A program made the translations under genes and the position numbers. Under the pieces are notes generated by a model. The model searched no databases. It had not been told where the DNA came from and saw only the letters and a list, made by a program, of their open reading frames with translations. From Fimbriimonadaceae bacterium (GTDB lineage Bacteria; Armatimonadota; Fimbriimonadia; Fimbriimonadales; Fimbriimonadaceae), in NCBI GenBank assembly GCA_022842565.1, contig JALHPH010000007.1:1-15659 (forward strand): a stretch of 15,659 nucleotides of DNA. The letters run 5' to 3'. Shown here one piece after another: positions 1 to 7,846 of the stretch; position 1 is the first letter of the stretch, and every line of letters starts with the position of its first letter.

Positions 1-202
1 AAACGTGCGAAAGATGACCCAGTTTTTGGCTATCGTGGCGGGCCAGGGCATCCATGAACCGGCCCCCTGCTTGCTGCGGAGAATCCGAAAAGAGCGACAT
101 CCCCACGAGCACAAACACTGCGACGACCATGAGGATGGCGACGATATGGGTGATCTTGATGGCGCCGCGTTGGAGCCGTTGAGGGTGAATGCGCTCAGTC
201 AC
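1..202 (-). CDS. Small membrane-anchored protein, N-terminal part only (runs off window)
   Basis: Reading the minus strand from a GTG at 202-200 gives MTERIHPQRLQRGAIKITHI and onward, open to the window edge. Residues about 18-38 are a strongly hydrophobic helix (I, V, L, M, F rich), preceded by basic residues, so a signal anchor with the C-terminus outside is likely. After it comes S-D-S-P-Q-Q-A-G-G-R-F-M-D-A-L-A-R-H-D. This resembles the first helix of small NTF2-like or DUF4878-like extracytoplasmic domains, but the domain itself is cut off. An AGGG about 5 nt before the GTG supports the start, and the next ATG upstream is out of frame and stops at once. The gene follows the 239-634 gene after 36 nt on the same strand, and the two have the same layout, so they may be tandem paralogues. 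The function is unknown. Confidence 0.6.
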   Translation of the reverse strand, partial: MTERIHPQRLQRGAIKITHIVAILMVVAVFVLVGMSLFSDSPQQAGGRFMDALARHDSQKLGHLSHV

Positions 203-238
203 AGAATCCCTAACATACCCCGAAGAGCCTGCTTTGCC

Positions 239-634
239 TCAGGTGCCTTGCAACCTTTGAAGCAGACTTGCCGTTAGTTCGGCATTCACAGCCCAGCCCT
301 GGGGCACTCGGCTGACCACCCAGACGTCGAACCGCGAGCGTGAGGTGTTCGAGGTCACGACGACGACGATCGAGCCCTGGCGGCGGCGTTCGGTGATCGT
401 CATTTCGCCGCCCGTGGCCGAAGCCCGCGCCTGCGCCAGCAGATAGGAGCCCGCAGGCGAATCGAGCCCCTGGACCACGTATTGCCGCGCGCCGACGACA
501 TCGCCGTACTTCACGCTCGTGACAAAACGCCGCACCGCGCTTTCCGGTCCCAGGCTTTGGGCGCTTCGGAAAACGAAGAGAGTCGTTGCGCTCAGCACGA
601 TTGCGGTGGGGATGGCCCCCGGCATCACTCGCAT
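239..634 (-). CDS. Small membrane-anchored or secreted protein, NTF2-like layout
   Basis: The product has 131 residues. Residues about 6-23 form a hydrophobic N-terminal segment (A-I-P-T-A-I-V-L-S-A-T-T-L-F-V-F), probably a signal anchor. The remaining 105 residues look like a small alpha+beta domain: the helix P-E-S-A-V-R-R-F-V-T-S-V-K-Y-G-D, then beta-type stretches such as G-S-I-V-V-V-V-T-S and R-F-D-V-W-V-V-S-R, ending with W-A-V-N-A-E-L. This order recalls NTF2-like or DUF4878-like domains of exported proteins, but I see no catalytic signature and the family assignment is a guess. The ATG at 634 has no Shine-Dalgarno; TAGATT lies 9 nt upstream. The gene is divergent from the DUF1501 gene and is followed by the similar partial gene at 202. 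Confidence 0.6.
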   Translation of the reverse strand: MRVMPGAIPTAIVLSATTLFVFRSAQSLGPESAVRRFVTSVKYGDVVGARQYVVQGLDSPAGSYLLAQARASATGGEMTITERRRQGSIVVVVTSNTSRSRFDVWVVSRVPQGWAVNAELTASLLQRLQGT

Positions 635-643
635 GGGTAAGAA

Positions 644-649
644 AATCTA
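644..649 (-). promoter_or_regulatory. Possible -10 element TAGATT, leaderless type
   Basis: TAGATT on the minus strand ends 9 nt before the ATG at 634, which has no Shine-Dalgarno. A TTGAAA lies further up, but the spacing of 20 nt is too long for a normal -35. This is an inference from position and from three similar sites in the window. Confidence 0.3.
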
Positions 650-709
650 CCCAATAATGAACCCAGGCGTTTCAAATGCGTTTCTACCGACTAAGATAGT
701 AGGAAGTGA

Positions 710-1948
710 GTGAAGACTATGGGCGATTCAATTTCTCGGCGTGAGCTCCTATACAAGGGCGGAATGATTGCGGTGGGGCTTGCGGCTCCCGGTTGGCTTT
801 CGTCGCTTGCAAAGGCGGACGTGCTCAAGCGTTCGGTTGGCAACCCAATTGATCCTGACGGTGTGCTCATTGTCATTCAGCTCTCGGGCGGAAACGACGG
901 ACTGAACACCGTCATCCCCTATGCCGATTCGCAGTACTACACTCTGCGGCCAAACCTCGGAATTCCGGCTGACAAGGTGTTGCGACTCAACGAGCACGTC
1001 GGCCTTCACCCGGCAATGTCAGGGCTCGAAACGCTTTATAAAGAGAAGAAAGTCGCGATCATCCAAAACGTTGGCTACCCTCGCCCCAACCGGTCGCACT
1101 TCAAATCGATGGATATCTGGAATCAAGCCAGCCCAACCGGAGAAGTTGCGCATGGATGGATCGGTCGCCATCTTGACCTGATGGCCACAGGCGGCCCCGT
1201 AAACCCAGTCTATGCACTCGGACTTTCTACCGAAAAGCCTCTGGCCCTTTCCGCCGAGAAAGCGAGCATCCCTTGCTTTGCCTCGCTGGCGGATATCCAG
1301 GCGATGGTCGGCGATGCCGATACCGAGCGGCTATTGCGATCCATTTCGTCGGGCGCGGGCAGTAGTGAAGAGAAGGTTGTGCAGAAAGCCAACGTCGCCG
1401 CCTTCGATGCGATGGTCGCCTTGCGCGATCAGTTGAAGTCGTACGAAGCCAAGGGCAAGTATGGCAACGACCGCTTCGGCCAGGGCTTCGCGCAGATTGC
1501 ACAGTTGGTGGCGACGTCCTCCGCGACACGGGTGATTTACTTCTCCGTTGGTGGGTTCGACACGCACGCTCGGCAGGCCGATGCTCACCAAAATCTTCTG
1601 AAGGGCTTCAGCGACGCGATGCTCACCTTCCAACGCGAAATCGAAGCGCTCGGGAAATCGAAGAAGGTCATGGTCGTGGTGTTCAGCGAATTCGGTCGAC
1701 GAAGCTACGAAAATGCAAGCTCCGGCACCGATCACGGCGCTGCGGCACCGATGTTCGTGATTGGCGATGCGGTGAAGGGCGGATTCTATGGCCCCAAGCC
1801 GAACCTGATGGATCTGACCGACGGAGACTTGAAGTACGCCATCGACTTCCGACAGGTTTACGCCACGGCGCTGGATCGCTGGATTGGTGGCGAATCGGAG
1901 CGGGTGCTCGCCGGAAAATTCGAGCACATCCCGTTCTTGGGAGCCTAA
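710..1948 (+). CDS. Tat-exported DUF1501 family protein
   Basis: The product has 412 residues, normal for DUF1501, a family of exported proteins with an alkaline phosphatase/sulfatase-like fold whose reaction is mostly unknown. Residues 8-13 (S-I-S-R-R-E) and the following hydrophobic stretch to about 35 (A-K-A-D) form a twin-arginine signal, so the protein should fold in the cytoplasm and be exported. Family landmarks seen are Q-L-S-G-G-N-D-G-L-N-T (57-67), R-P-N-R-S-H-F (125-131), G-G-F-D-T-H-A (281-287), S-E-F-G-R-R (326-331) and G-T-D-H-G (339-343). I chose the GTG at 710 because AGGA at 701-704 lies 5 nt before it; an in-frame ATG at 719 is the alternative and keeps the signal. DUF1501 genes often sit beside DUF1800 genes, but none is visible here. 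The next gene begins 36 nt downstream on the same strand. Confidence 0.9.
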   Translation: MKTMGDSISRRELLYKGGMIAVGLAAPGWLSSLAKADVLKRSVGNPIDPDGVLIVIQLSGGNDGLNTVIPYADSQYYTLRPNLGIPADKVLRLNEHVGLHPAMSGLETLYKEKKVAIIQNVGYPRPNRSHFKSMDIWNQASPTGEVAHGWIGRHLDLMATGGPVNPVYALGLSTEKPLALSAEKASIPCFASLADIQAMVGDADTERLLRSISSGAGSSEEKVVQKANVAAFDAMVALRDQLKSYEAKGKYGNDRFGQGFAQIAQLVATSSATRVIYFSVGGFDTHARQADAHQNLLKGFSDAMLTFQREIEALGKSKKVMVVVFSEFGRRSYENASSGTDHGAAAPMFVIGDAVKGGFYGPKPNLMDLTDGDLKYAIDFRQVYATALDRWIGGESERVLAGKFEHIPFLGA

Positions 1949-1984
1949 AGTCCTTTCAAACTGCGTAGAATAGGGCGACACCCC

Positions 1985-3931
1985 ATGTCGTCTTTTTGTC
2001 CATCGCATGCGGAGATTTTTGCGGAGCTTGATCGCTTGGTTCCGGGAAGGCCCTTTCTTGCACTCGGGCAAACAGCCTTTTGGGACGAGCCGATGAAGGG
2101 CGGATTGGCGCTCTGCTCGCGACATCTTGGATTCAATCGGGGGTTTGTCGGGGGGGTCCACGATACCGATTACTTCGCCCGGCACCCTGGAATCAAAGCG
2201 ACCGGCTATGTGGCGCTGGCTCATAACGACACCACGACCAAGGGGCTCTGGAGCGCGGCGGGCGAGTTCTCCTCCATCTTCGGCAGCGAGACGGTGATCA
2301 CACGCGACCTCCTGCGCGCTGCGGGCTCCAAGGACGCCAAAGTCGCCCGCGCTCGCCCCGGAATCCTGGACGCCATGACCGAAGCCTATGGCTGGCGAGG
2401 GGTGGCCTTTGCGGGGGAGGACTCCTCCGTGATCGCCGAAACACCTATGCGCAAAGCGGGCGGTGTGCTCATCGAGACCCTGAATTGGGCCATCGAAACG
2501 ACGCTGCAAGCCCTCCCTGAGTGCATCGCCGCCGACCGCCGCACCAAAGCCGAGGAGCTTCAGAAGCTGGTCTGCGATGCTGCGTGCGAGGAAGAGGTCG
2601 GCTCGGTGGGAGAATTCTTCAGGCGAGTTCTGCCGGGGCTCTATGATTGGGTGGCGGGGCAGTCGGTCGGGGTCGAAGCGACTCAGACCACCGAACTGCT
2701 GCGTCTGAACCCTGAGACCGCCGCTCTCCCCAGGTTCCGGCTCCTTAACGCATTCTTGGACCCTGCTACCCGCGCGGACGCCGTGCGCGCCTACGACGAA
2801 GCACTGCGCGGGAGTGAGGCGTATACGCTTGACCGCTTCGGGTCATGGGCGATTCCGTTTGATGTCGTCATCCCCGGAGTTGGGCGGGGGACCCTGCGGG
2901 TCGCCCGGCGGGGAATCATCATCGCGACTCCTACTCCGGTCGCCATCACTACCAAGCGAAGCGTGCAATCGGTCGCAGATCTTGCTGAGGTCCTCACTGC
3001 TCAATTTGGCCCCAATTGTACGGTGGTTGGGAAGGCCGTCAGCCTCATCGGCATGCTCGCCGAGGAGTATGTTTTTGTTTTTCACGAAGGGGCCAGCGGC
3101 TATCTGCCCCAGGTCCAGCGGTTCCACCAGAACCTGCGCGCGCACGGCTTGCAGATTGCCCCCTCGCCCGTTTTGCGGGTGAAATACCACACATGGTCCA
3201 CGCTGGCCGAGTGCAATGTTTGGCTGAAACTGCCCGAGCCGCTTCGCCAGCCTTTTGGCGCAGATGAGCTGAGTTCTTCCAGTTTCTCGACCCGTTGGCC
3301 CGCCGTGCGACAGGAGCAGAGCCAAATCCTTGCCGAACTCGCCCAGCTTCGCCGCCCGCTTGAACTGGTGCGCTATCTCTCGCACAAATTCGCCCACAGC
3401 TGGGATCAGCTGGCTCAGCGATACGAATTCCAGAACGCTCGACTGGAGCGCCTTCACGACGAGATCGCAGCCATCCGCATCCGCAAAGCCGCAGCGCTGG
3501 AACAATGGCGGGCGCACAAAGCCACCCGCGCGCAGCTTCAAAACGAGCTTGGAGAACACTGGCGCGCTGCGATCTTTGAAAAAGAACCCACCGAGGCCGA
3601 CTTTGCCGAAAGGGCACGGCGGCAAGAGGCGCTAGATGAAGCCGCTAGGAGGGTCCGAGAGTCGATCCAGGATTGGAACACACTGCAGGACGAACAGAAC
3701 GCTCTCGTCGCAAGCGCGGAGATTCGAGAGGCCCACCGACAGCGCAGGGACCTGGAACTGGAGGCGGAGCTCAAACGTCTCAAGCTGGTTCGTCAGGCGG
3801 TGACCGTCACCAAGGGACTGATGCGGGCCGAGCGCCGACCCAGCGCATGGTGGTTCCCCATCCTGTGTCCCGACGGTGGTTGGTTGCGCCAGACCGTGAA
3901 CAGCGCCGAATACTACTTGGAGCCCCTTTGA
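1985..3931 (+). CDS. Large uncharacterised protein with C-terminal coiled coil
   Basis: The product has 648 residues. I do not recognise the family. There is no signal peptide or membrane helix, so it should be cytoplasmic. Residues about 1-180 are Gly-rich and look globular (F-L-A-L-G-Q-T-A-F-W-D-E-P and G-V-H-D-T-D-Y-F-A-R are the most motif-like stretches). The middle, about 180-430, is mixed alpha/beta. Residues about 440-620 are rich in Glu, Arg, Gln, Leu and Ala with heptad-like spacing (L-A-E-L-A-Q-L-R-R, L-E-R-L-H-D-E-I-A-A-I-R), so a long coiled coil is likely. The last 30 residues return to a Trp-rich tail (S-A-W-W-F-P-I-L-C-P-D-G-G-W). I considered the NFACT/RqcH and BshC families because of the coiled coil, but their signature motifs are absent. 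The ATG at 1985 has an AGGG 9 nt upstream. The stop overlaps the dapF start (TTGA), so the two are probably co-translated. Confidence 0.8.
   Translation: MSSFCPSHAEIFAELDRLVPGRPFLALGQTAFWDEPMKGGLALCSRHLGFNRGFVGGVHDTDYFARHPGIKATGYVALAHNDTTTKGLWSAAGEFSSIFGSETVITRDLLRAAGSKDAKVARARPGILDAMTEAYGWRGVAFAGEDSSVIAETPMRKAGGVLIETLNWAIETTLQALPECIAADRRTKAEELQKLVCDAACEEEVGSVGEFFRRVLPGLYDWVAGQSVGVEATQTTELLRLNPETAALPRFRLLNAFLDPATRADAVRAYDEALRGSEAYTLDRFGSWAIPFDVVIPGVGRGTLRVARRGIIIATPTPVAITTKRSVQSVADLAEVLTAQFGPNCTVVGKAVSLIGMLAEEYVFVFHEGASGYLPQVQRFHQNLRAHGLQIAPSPVLRVKYHTWSTLAECNVWLKLPEPLRQPFGADELSSSSFSTRWPAVRQEQSQILAELAQLRRPLELVRYLSHKFAHSWDQLAQRYEFQNARLERLHDEIAAIRIRKAAALEQWRAHKATRAQLQNELGEHWRAAIFEKEPTEADFAERARRQEALDEAARRVRESIQDWNTLQDEQNALVASAEIREAHRQRRDLELEAELKRLKLVRQAVTVTKGLMRAERRPSAWWFPILCPDGGWLRQTVNSAEYYLEPL
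3917..3922 (+). promoter_or_regulatory. Ribosome binding site (TTGGAG) fixing the TTG start of dapF
   Basis: GGAG at 3919-3922 lies 5 nt before the TTG at 3928. The reading frame upstream of this TTG is only a shadow of the previous gene, and DapF homology begins right after it, so this site decides the start. Confidence 0.65.
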
Positions 3932-4767
3932 AAGAGACTTTGCGCTTTTGGAAAACGCAGGCAGTCGGCAACGACTTTGTGCTGGTTCATGAAGCTGATG
4001 TGCCTCGCTCAGCTTCTCTGTCCGAACTCGCGGTGACCCTCTGCGACCGCCATCGAGGCGTCGGTGCAGACGGCCTCTTGGTGATGCGCCCCGGGCATCT
4101 GGCTATGTTCAACCCGGACGGAACCGAGGATTTTTGCGGCAATGGGCTGCGCTGCGCGACGGTCCACGCTTACCATCAAGGCTGGATTGGCCCCGAGGCA
4201 ACTCTGGAGCACGCCGGGCTTCAAGTTGAAGCTCGCATTACCGGTGAGCACAGAGCACGCGTGCAGTTGCCGCCAGCGCTTTGGGAGCCTGATGCCGTTC
4301 CGCATCGCGGCGAGGACGAGCTCTTTCAAGCCATGCTGCCCACCCAAAGTTCAGGGCCGCTATTGGTCAGCGCGCTCAGCACTGGCAGCACGCACTTGGT
4401 CGTGATGGTCGACGAACTCCCTCAGGATGACCTGTTCTTTGGCCTTAGCCCAGAGCTGGAGCACCACCCGATGTTCCCTGAGCGCACCAGCGTGATGTGG
4501 GCGCTGGCGCTTGATGATCGCCGACTCCGATTGCGCATTTGGGAGCGCGGCGCTGGCGAGACACTCGGATGCGGCACGGGAAGCGTGGCGACGGCCGTGG
4601 CCTGGGCGCGTGCTCGCGATCTGGCGGGCGAGTTCACGGTCGGTGGTCCGGGCGGCGAAATCGCCATCCACTTTGATCACTGGACTGCGCCAATCGAAAT
4701 GGAATCCGACGTGGAGCAGGTCTTTACCGGCGAATTTTTGCTGGGTGCCGTGTTGGCAACGCGCTAG
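3928..4767 (+). CDS. dapF: Diaminopimelate epimerase
   Basis: DapF converts LL- to meso-diaminopimelate in the cytoplasm for lysine and peptidoglycan synthesis, using a cysteine pair and no cofactor. The protein has 279 residues, the usual length. Both catalytic cysteines are present: Cys70 in C-G-N-G-L-R-C and Cys215 in E-R-G-A-G-E-T-L-G-C-G-T-G. V-G-N-D-F (13-17), the F-N-P-D-G-T-E segment (61-67) and H-R-G-V-G-A-D-G also fit. Two substrate-binding asparagines of the E. coli enzyme appear changed: G-N-P-H reads G-S-T-H (153-156), and the Asn after F-P-E-R reads Ser (E-R-T-S-V, 185-189). The likely start is TTG, overlapping the TGA of the preceding gene as TTGA, which suggests translational coupling. 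The stop shares a CTAG with the stop of the convergent TPR gene. Confidence 0.93.
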   Translation: MKETLRFWKTQAVGNDFVLVHEADVPRSASLSELAVTLCDRHRGVGADGLLVMRPGHLAMFNPDGTEDFCGNGLRCATVHAYHQGWIGPEATLEHAGLQVEARITGEHRARVQLPPALWEPDAVPHRGEDELFQAMLPTQSSGPLLVSALSTGSTHLVVMVDELPQDDLFFGLSPELEHHPMFPERTSVMWALALDDRRLRLRIWERGAGETLGCGTGSVATAVAWARARDLAGEFTVGGPGGEIAIHFDHWTAPIEMESDVEQVFTGEFLLGAVLATR

Positions 4768-5630
4768 AGCCGCAGAATTTCTTCGCGAGCGACTGGGTGG
4801 CTGGGGTCCACGGCGAGAGCTGCTTCAAACGCGCTCTTGGCTTCGTCGGACCGCCCCGTTCTGCGGAATACGATTCCAAGTGCCGAGTAGGCATCGGCAT
4901 AGCGGGGGTTGAGCAAAACAGCCTTGCTGAGGTGCGCCATTGCATCGTCCAGTTTGTCGCCCGCCAAGTAGGCTTGCCCAAGCGCGTAGCGCAAATCGGC
5001 GAAGGCGGGATATCGGTTGACCAGCGGAATCAGGATTTCTCGTGCCTGATCCGGTTCGGCTCCCATGGCTTCGGCCTTGGCATCTTCGATCTGCTCTCGG
5101 TTCGGTTCGGCCCAAATGATAGCGGCGATGGTCTCCGATGCCGTAGCGTCTTCGCGTACGGTTGTGGTGGCTCTAAGCTTCGCGAGGTTGGGGTAGCGGG
5201 CTGTGAATTCTTCCCAATCGAACGGATCGGCGGAGGAGGTCACGGCATCGTGCAGCGCCAGCGCCATATCGTATTTCGGGTTGATTTGCAGCGCCGATTC
5301 AAGGTGCTGCACCGACAAATCTTGACCGCCGGAGAGGACTTCAAGCGCGGCTAACCGGACCAAAAGATCGGGATAATCCGGTTCCAGGTTCACGGCTTTG
5401 CGCATCAGCGGCAGAGCTTCCAGGGCGTGGTTTTCCTTCAAGCAGTTTGAAGCGAGATGAACCAGGGCCGAGACCAGCATTTGTCGTGCGAGCCGTCGGA
5501 TGCCTGAATCGATGGGGCGGCCGAGGCAGATATCGAGGTGCATGGCAGCTTCGCCATAGCGCCGTTGCTCTAAAAATCGCAGCGCGGCGTCTAAATCAGC
5601 GTCTCGACCAAACACAAACCACTTTTGCAT
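4764..5630 (-). CDS. Tetratricopeptide repeat protein
   Basis: The product has 288 residues, with no signal peptide or membrane helix. The clearest TPR units are at 210-241 (A-D-L-R-Y-A-L-G-Q-A-Y-L-A-G-D, ending L-L-N-P) and 244-277 (A-D-A-Y-S-A-L-G-I-V-F-R-R-T-G-R, ending V-D-P). Weaker units lie at about 53-86 (L-E-P-D at the end) and 88-119 (I-N-P-K). Residues about 130-190 form a less regular linker. It is probably a protein-interaction scaffold; the partner cannot be told from the sequence. The ATG at 5630 has no Shine-Dalgarno and sits inside the 14-bp palindrome at 5623-5636. A short ORF with a strong ribosome site overlaps the start from upstream and could drive its translation. The stop overlaps that of dapF by 4 nt in a CTAG, so there is no room for a terminator between the two genes. 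Confidence 0.85.
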   Translation of the reverse strand: MQKWFVFGRDADLDAALRFLEQRRYGEAAMHLDICLGRPIDSGIRRLARQMLVSALVHLASNCLKENHALEALPLMRKAVNLEPDYPDLLVRLAALEVLSGGQDLSVQHLESALQINPKYDMALALHDAVTSSADPFDWEEFTARYPNLAKLRATTTVREDATASETIAAIIWAEPNREQIEDAKAEAMGAEPDQAREILIPLVNRYPAFADLRYALGQAYLAGDKLDDAMAHLSKAVLLNPRYADAYSALGIVFRRTGRSDEAKSAFEAALAVDPSHPVAREEILRL

Positions 5631-5688
5631 GCAAAAAAGCCAACCAAGTCAGGGACGGACGAGAGATAGAGAAGGCCATCCTGACCAT
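5596..5688 (-). CDS. Possible 30-residue leader ORF overlapping the TPR gene start
   Basis: The ORF runs ATG at 5688 to TGA at 5598-5596 and reads M-V-R-M-A-F-S-I-S-R-P-S, then a hydrophobic stretch L-T-W-L-A-F-L. A very good Shine-Dalgarno (GGGGGAGG) lies 5 nt before the ATG and a -10-like TAAAAT lies at 5712-5707. It overlaps the first 35 nt of the TPR gene in another frame; that gene has no ribosome site of its own. It may be a translated leader that couples translation, or the ribosome site may be chance. It is a weak call because the peptide matches nothing I know. Confidence 0.3.
   Translation of the reverse strand: MVRMAFSISRPSLTWLAFLHAKVVCVWSRR
5623..5636. repeat. Perfect 14-bp palindrome across the TPR start codon
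   Basis: TTTTGCATGCAAAA reads the same on both strands and includes the ATG at 5630-5628. It could be an operator for a dimeric regulator or a small hairpin covering the start; nothing else in the window shows a matching copy that I noticed. Confidence 0.4.
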
Positions 5689-5730
5689 GACCGCCTCCCC
5701 CTAGCAATTTTAGAGACGCAGCGGTCGTTT

Positions 5731-6537
5731 CTAAAGCCTCAACAGCATACCGTCAAAACCAGCAAAAATGCGATGTTTCGCGAGCTGCACCTCAAGCTCG
5801 GCGTGAATCAAGTCCCCGGGTCCAGCGTGGTGGGTCGTTACGACTGGTGACTGGTCGCCCAACACCCCCATTTCCCGCAGGCGGGTCACCACATTGACGG
5901 TGCCTTGAAGGTCTAAGTGACCGTGGTAACCGGTCGGATTCAGGCCGTCAGTCGATTCGATGATGAGGCCATCGAGCCTCCAGCCGTTCAGGAACTCCCA
6001 GGTTTCGGGCTGCCAGTAACCAGTATCGGTGCCGTAGAGCAGCGTCTTCCCGCCGTGCTCAATTAGGAAATTCATGCTGTCCTCGTCGAGCTTGTGATAG
6101 GCGGCGATGGGAGTGATGCGGTATCCGGTCGTCTCGAACGCCTCGAAGCTGCGGATCAGATGAAACTCAATCGGCCAGTCGGGATAGCGTTCGAAAATCT
6201 TATGGTGTGCCATCTGATTCCCGAAAATCGGAAAGGGCATGGCCTGGGCTGGCGTGAACGGGAACAGGGCGTATTGCAGCTCATTTCGGGCCAGATGGTC
6301 GTCATGGGTGTGCGTCAAGAGCACAGCGCTCAGGTCAGAGGGATTGACCCCCGCCGCGATGCACTGCGACCAAGTATCCGGTCCGAAATCCAGCTTCAGG
6401 TGGCCGTCGATCAGGGCGGCGGAGCGTGTCCGCACATCCTTGCCGCCATGGCGGCGCGCAAACTGAGAAACGCGGTCGTCCCCAAAGAACGCCGGAATCC
6501 CGTCGGCCGCGCCCGTCCCCTGAAGCAGAATTTCCAT
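5731..6537 (-). CDS. PhnP-like metallo-beta-lactamase-fold hydrolase
   Basis: The product has 268 residues. The di-metal site is intact: H-T-H-D-D-H (76-81), a later Asp in Y-G-T-D-T-G-Y-W, and T-H-H-A-G-P-G near the end. The start (L-L-Q-G-T-G-A-A-D-G-I-P-A) and the end (F-A-G-F-D-G-M-L-L-R-L) match the layout of PhnP, a phosphodiesterase acting on cyclic ribose phosphates in phosphonate breakdown. The structural zinc cysteines of PhnP are missing and there are no phn genes here, so the substrate is open; some other phosphodiester or RNA-like substrate is possible. The protein has no signal peptide and should be cytoplasmic. Its ATG overlaps the TGA of the DUF1015 gene by one base (TGATG) and has no Shine-Dalgarno, so it is probably translated by reinitiation. 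Confidence 0.85.
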   Translation of the reverse strand: MEILLQGTGAADGIPAFFGDDRVSQFARRHGGKDVRTRSAALIDGHLKLDFGPDTWSQCIAAGVNPSDLSAVLLTHTHDDHLARNELQYALFPFTPAQAMPFPIFGNQMAHHKIFERYPDWPIEFHLIRSFEAFETTGYRITPIAAYHKLDEDSMNFLIEHGGKTLLYGTDTGYWQPETWEFLNGWRLDGLIIESTDGLNPTGYHGHLDLQGTVNVVTRLREMGVLGDQSPVVTTHHAGPGDLIHAELEVQLAKHRIFAGFDGMLLRL

Positions 6538-7802
6538 CAGGAGAAGTCAGCGAGGCGCCACATCACAAGTCCGCTAAGAATTTTTGGATAGTAATATGTG
6601 CTCTTCTGCGGCATTTTTTCGCCGCCGTTCGCGATGACGCGCATGTCGTGCACGGTCGGCGGGTTCATGAGGAAGCTGGCCGGCGCACCCTTTTCAACCG
6701 ACTCAATCGCTTCCAGCGGGTCGCGGGTGTAGCCGAAGAAATCGAGCCCAGTGAGTCCGAGCCGTTCTGCGAAGATCACGTCGTGCAAGATCGTTACGTC
6801 CAGGCTCCTGAGCGCGGCGCTGCTGTCGCCGTCCTGCCCGCTGACCACGGCATTCAAATCCGGGATCACCAGTAACCGGCCGTCTCCGCCCGGAAGCGCG
6901 ATTCCGAAAGCCCTGCGGCCCGCCGCTTCCTCTGCTGCCATCCGCGCGATCAATTCCGTATTGGGGCAAGGCGACATAGTCCAGGGGCCACCTTCCAGCT
7001 TAGCCAGCAAATCCTCCGGAGCTCGCTTGAGGATTCTGTGAGTCGGGAGGAGCACCAAGCCGGGGTCCTCCATGCTACTGAGCGCCATCAGCATGAAGTC
7101 CTCGGGAATCAGCGAATCGCTGGGCGGGAATGATTGCCGGAATGCCAGCGCGGTTTCGTAGCGGTGGTGACCGTCGGCAATCCACACCTTACGGTCGGCC
7201 ATGAGCTGGGTGAAGTGCTCGACCGCAGCAGGATCCTGAATACCTTCTAGAACGTGCTCCACGCCGTCGTCGCACGTCACACTGGCCAAAGGCTGCGTGG
7301 GCATAGACTTCACTGCCTCGTGAATTGCGCTGCCCGGGTCTTCATAAAGGCCATAAATGCACTCTAGGTGCGAGCGGGTGGCTTCCAGCAAACGGAGGCG
7401 GTCCTCCTTGTGCTTCGGGAAGGTCTGCTCGTGGGGCAGTACCACCCCATCCTCGTAGGGTTGCACCCGAATCAGGCTCATCACGGCCACGCGAGTAAAG
7501 CTCTCGCCGGTGGGGGTTGTGAAGGTCTGAGTGTAACGGTAGAAAGTCGGAACGGATTCGGCACCCAGAACGCCTGAGCCCAGCCAGTCTTGCACAAGCG
7601 CGGCGCTTTTGGCGTATTTCACGAACTTGGAGCGGTCGTTGTCCTCGCTTTGCGGTAGCGTTAAATGCACCATGTTATGTGGTGATCGGCTCGCGAGGTC
7701 TTGTCGCTGCACTTCCGAAATGACGTCATACGGGGGAGCGACGAGGGCCGAGATGTCTCCGTTGACGAATCTCAGGCCAGAAAGGGGTCGTACCGTTGCC
7801 AT
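6537..7802 (-). CDS. DUF1015 family protein
   Basis: The product has 421 residues, the full length of DUF1015 (COG4198), a widespread cytoplasmic family whose reaction is, to my knowledge, not established. Family signatures are clear: the N-terminal M-A-T-V-R-P-L-S-G-L-R-F with L-V-A-P-P-Y-D-V-I-S (20-29), H-E-Q-T-F-P-K-H-K-E-D-R (124-135) and D-G-H-H-R-Y-E-T-A (210-218). The frame stays open for 151 codons upstream, but that stretch is Arg, Trp and Pro rich and antisense to ispA, and the family begins at the ATG at 7802. The start has no Shine-Dalgarno; TACACT lies 14 nt upstream. It shares a 56-bp divergent intergenic region with ispA and is coupled to the hydrolase downstream. Confidence 0.9.
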   Translation of the reverse strand: MATVRPLSGLRFVNGDISALVAPPYDVISEVQRQDLASRSPHNMVHLTLPQSEDNDRSKFVKYAKSAALVQDWLGSGVLGAESVPTFYRYTQTFTTPTGESFTRVAVMSLIRVQPYEDGVVLPHEQTFPKHKEDRLRLLEATRSHLECIYGLYEDPGSAIHEAVKSMPTQPLASVTCDDGVEHVLEGIQDPAAVEHFTQLMADRKVWIADGHHRYETALAFRQSFPPSDSLIPEDFMLMALSSMEDPGLVLLPTHRILKRAPEDLLAKLEGGPWTMSPCPNTELIARMAAEEAAGRRAFGIALPGGDGRLLVIPDLNAVVSGQDGDSSAALRSLDVTILHDVIFAERLGLTGLDFFGYTRDPLEAIESVEKGAPASFLMNPPTVHDMRVIANGGEKMPQKSTYYYPKILSGLVMWRLADFS

Positions 7803-7846
7803 GGCTTTCGTGCTGCAGTGTACCAAAGGCTCGGCCCACGCTCCGG

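Noticed and set aside
1331..2509. A 392-codon minus-strand frame across the DUF1501 gene and the coiled-coil gene
   Set aside because: Its translation spans two convincing plus-strand genes and shows no family motifs or protein-like layout.
2843..3625. A 260-codon minus-strand frame inside the coiled-coil gene
   Set aside because: It is a shadow of the plus-strand gene; no motif, no ribosome site and no neighbours in that direction.
3673..3927. An 85-codon N-terminal extension of dapF
   Set aside because: It overlaps the upstream gene in another frame; DapF similarity begins at the TTG at 3928, which has a good ribosome site.
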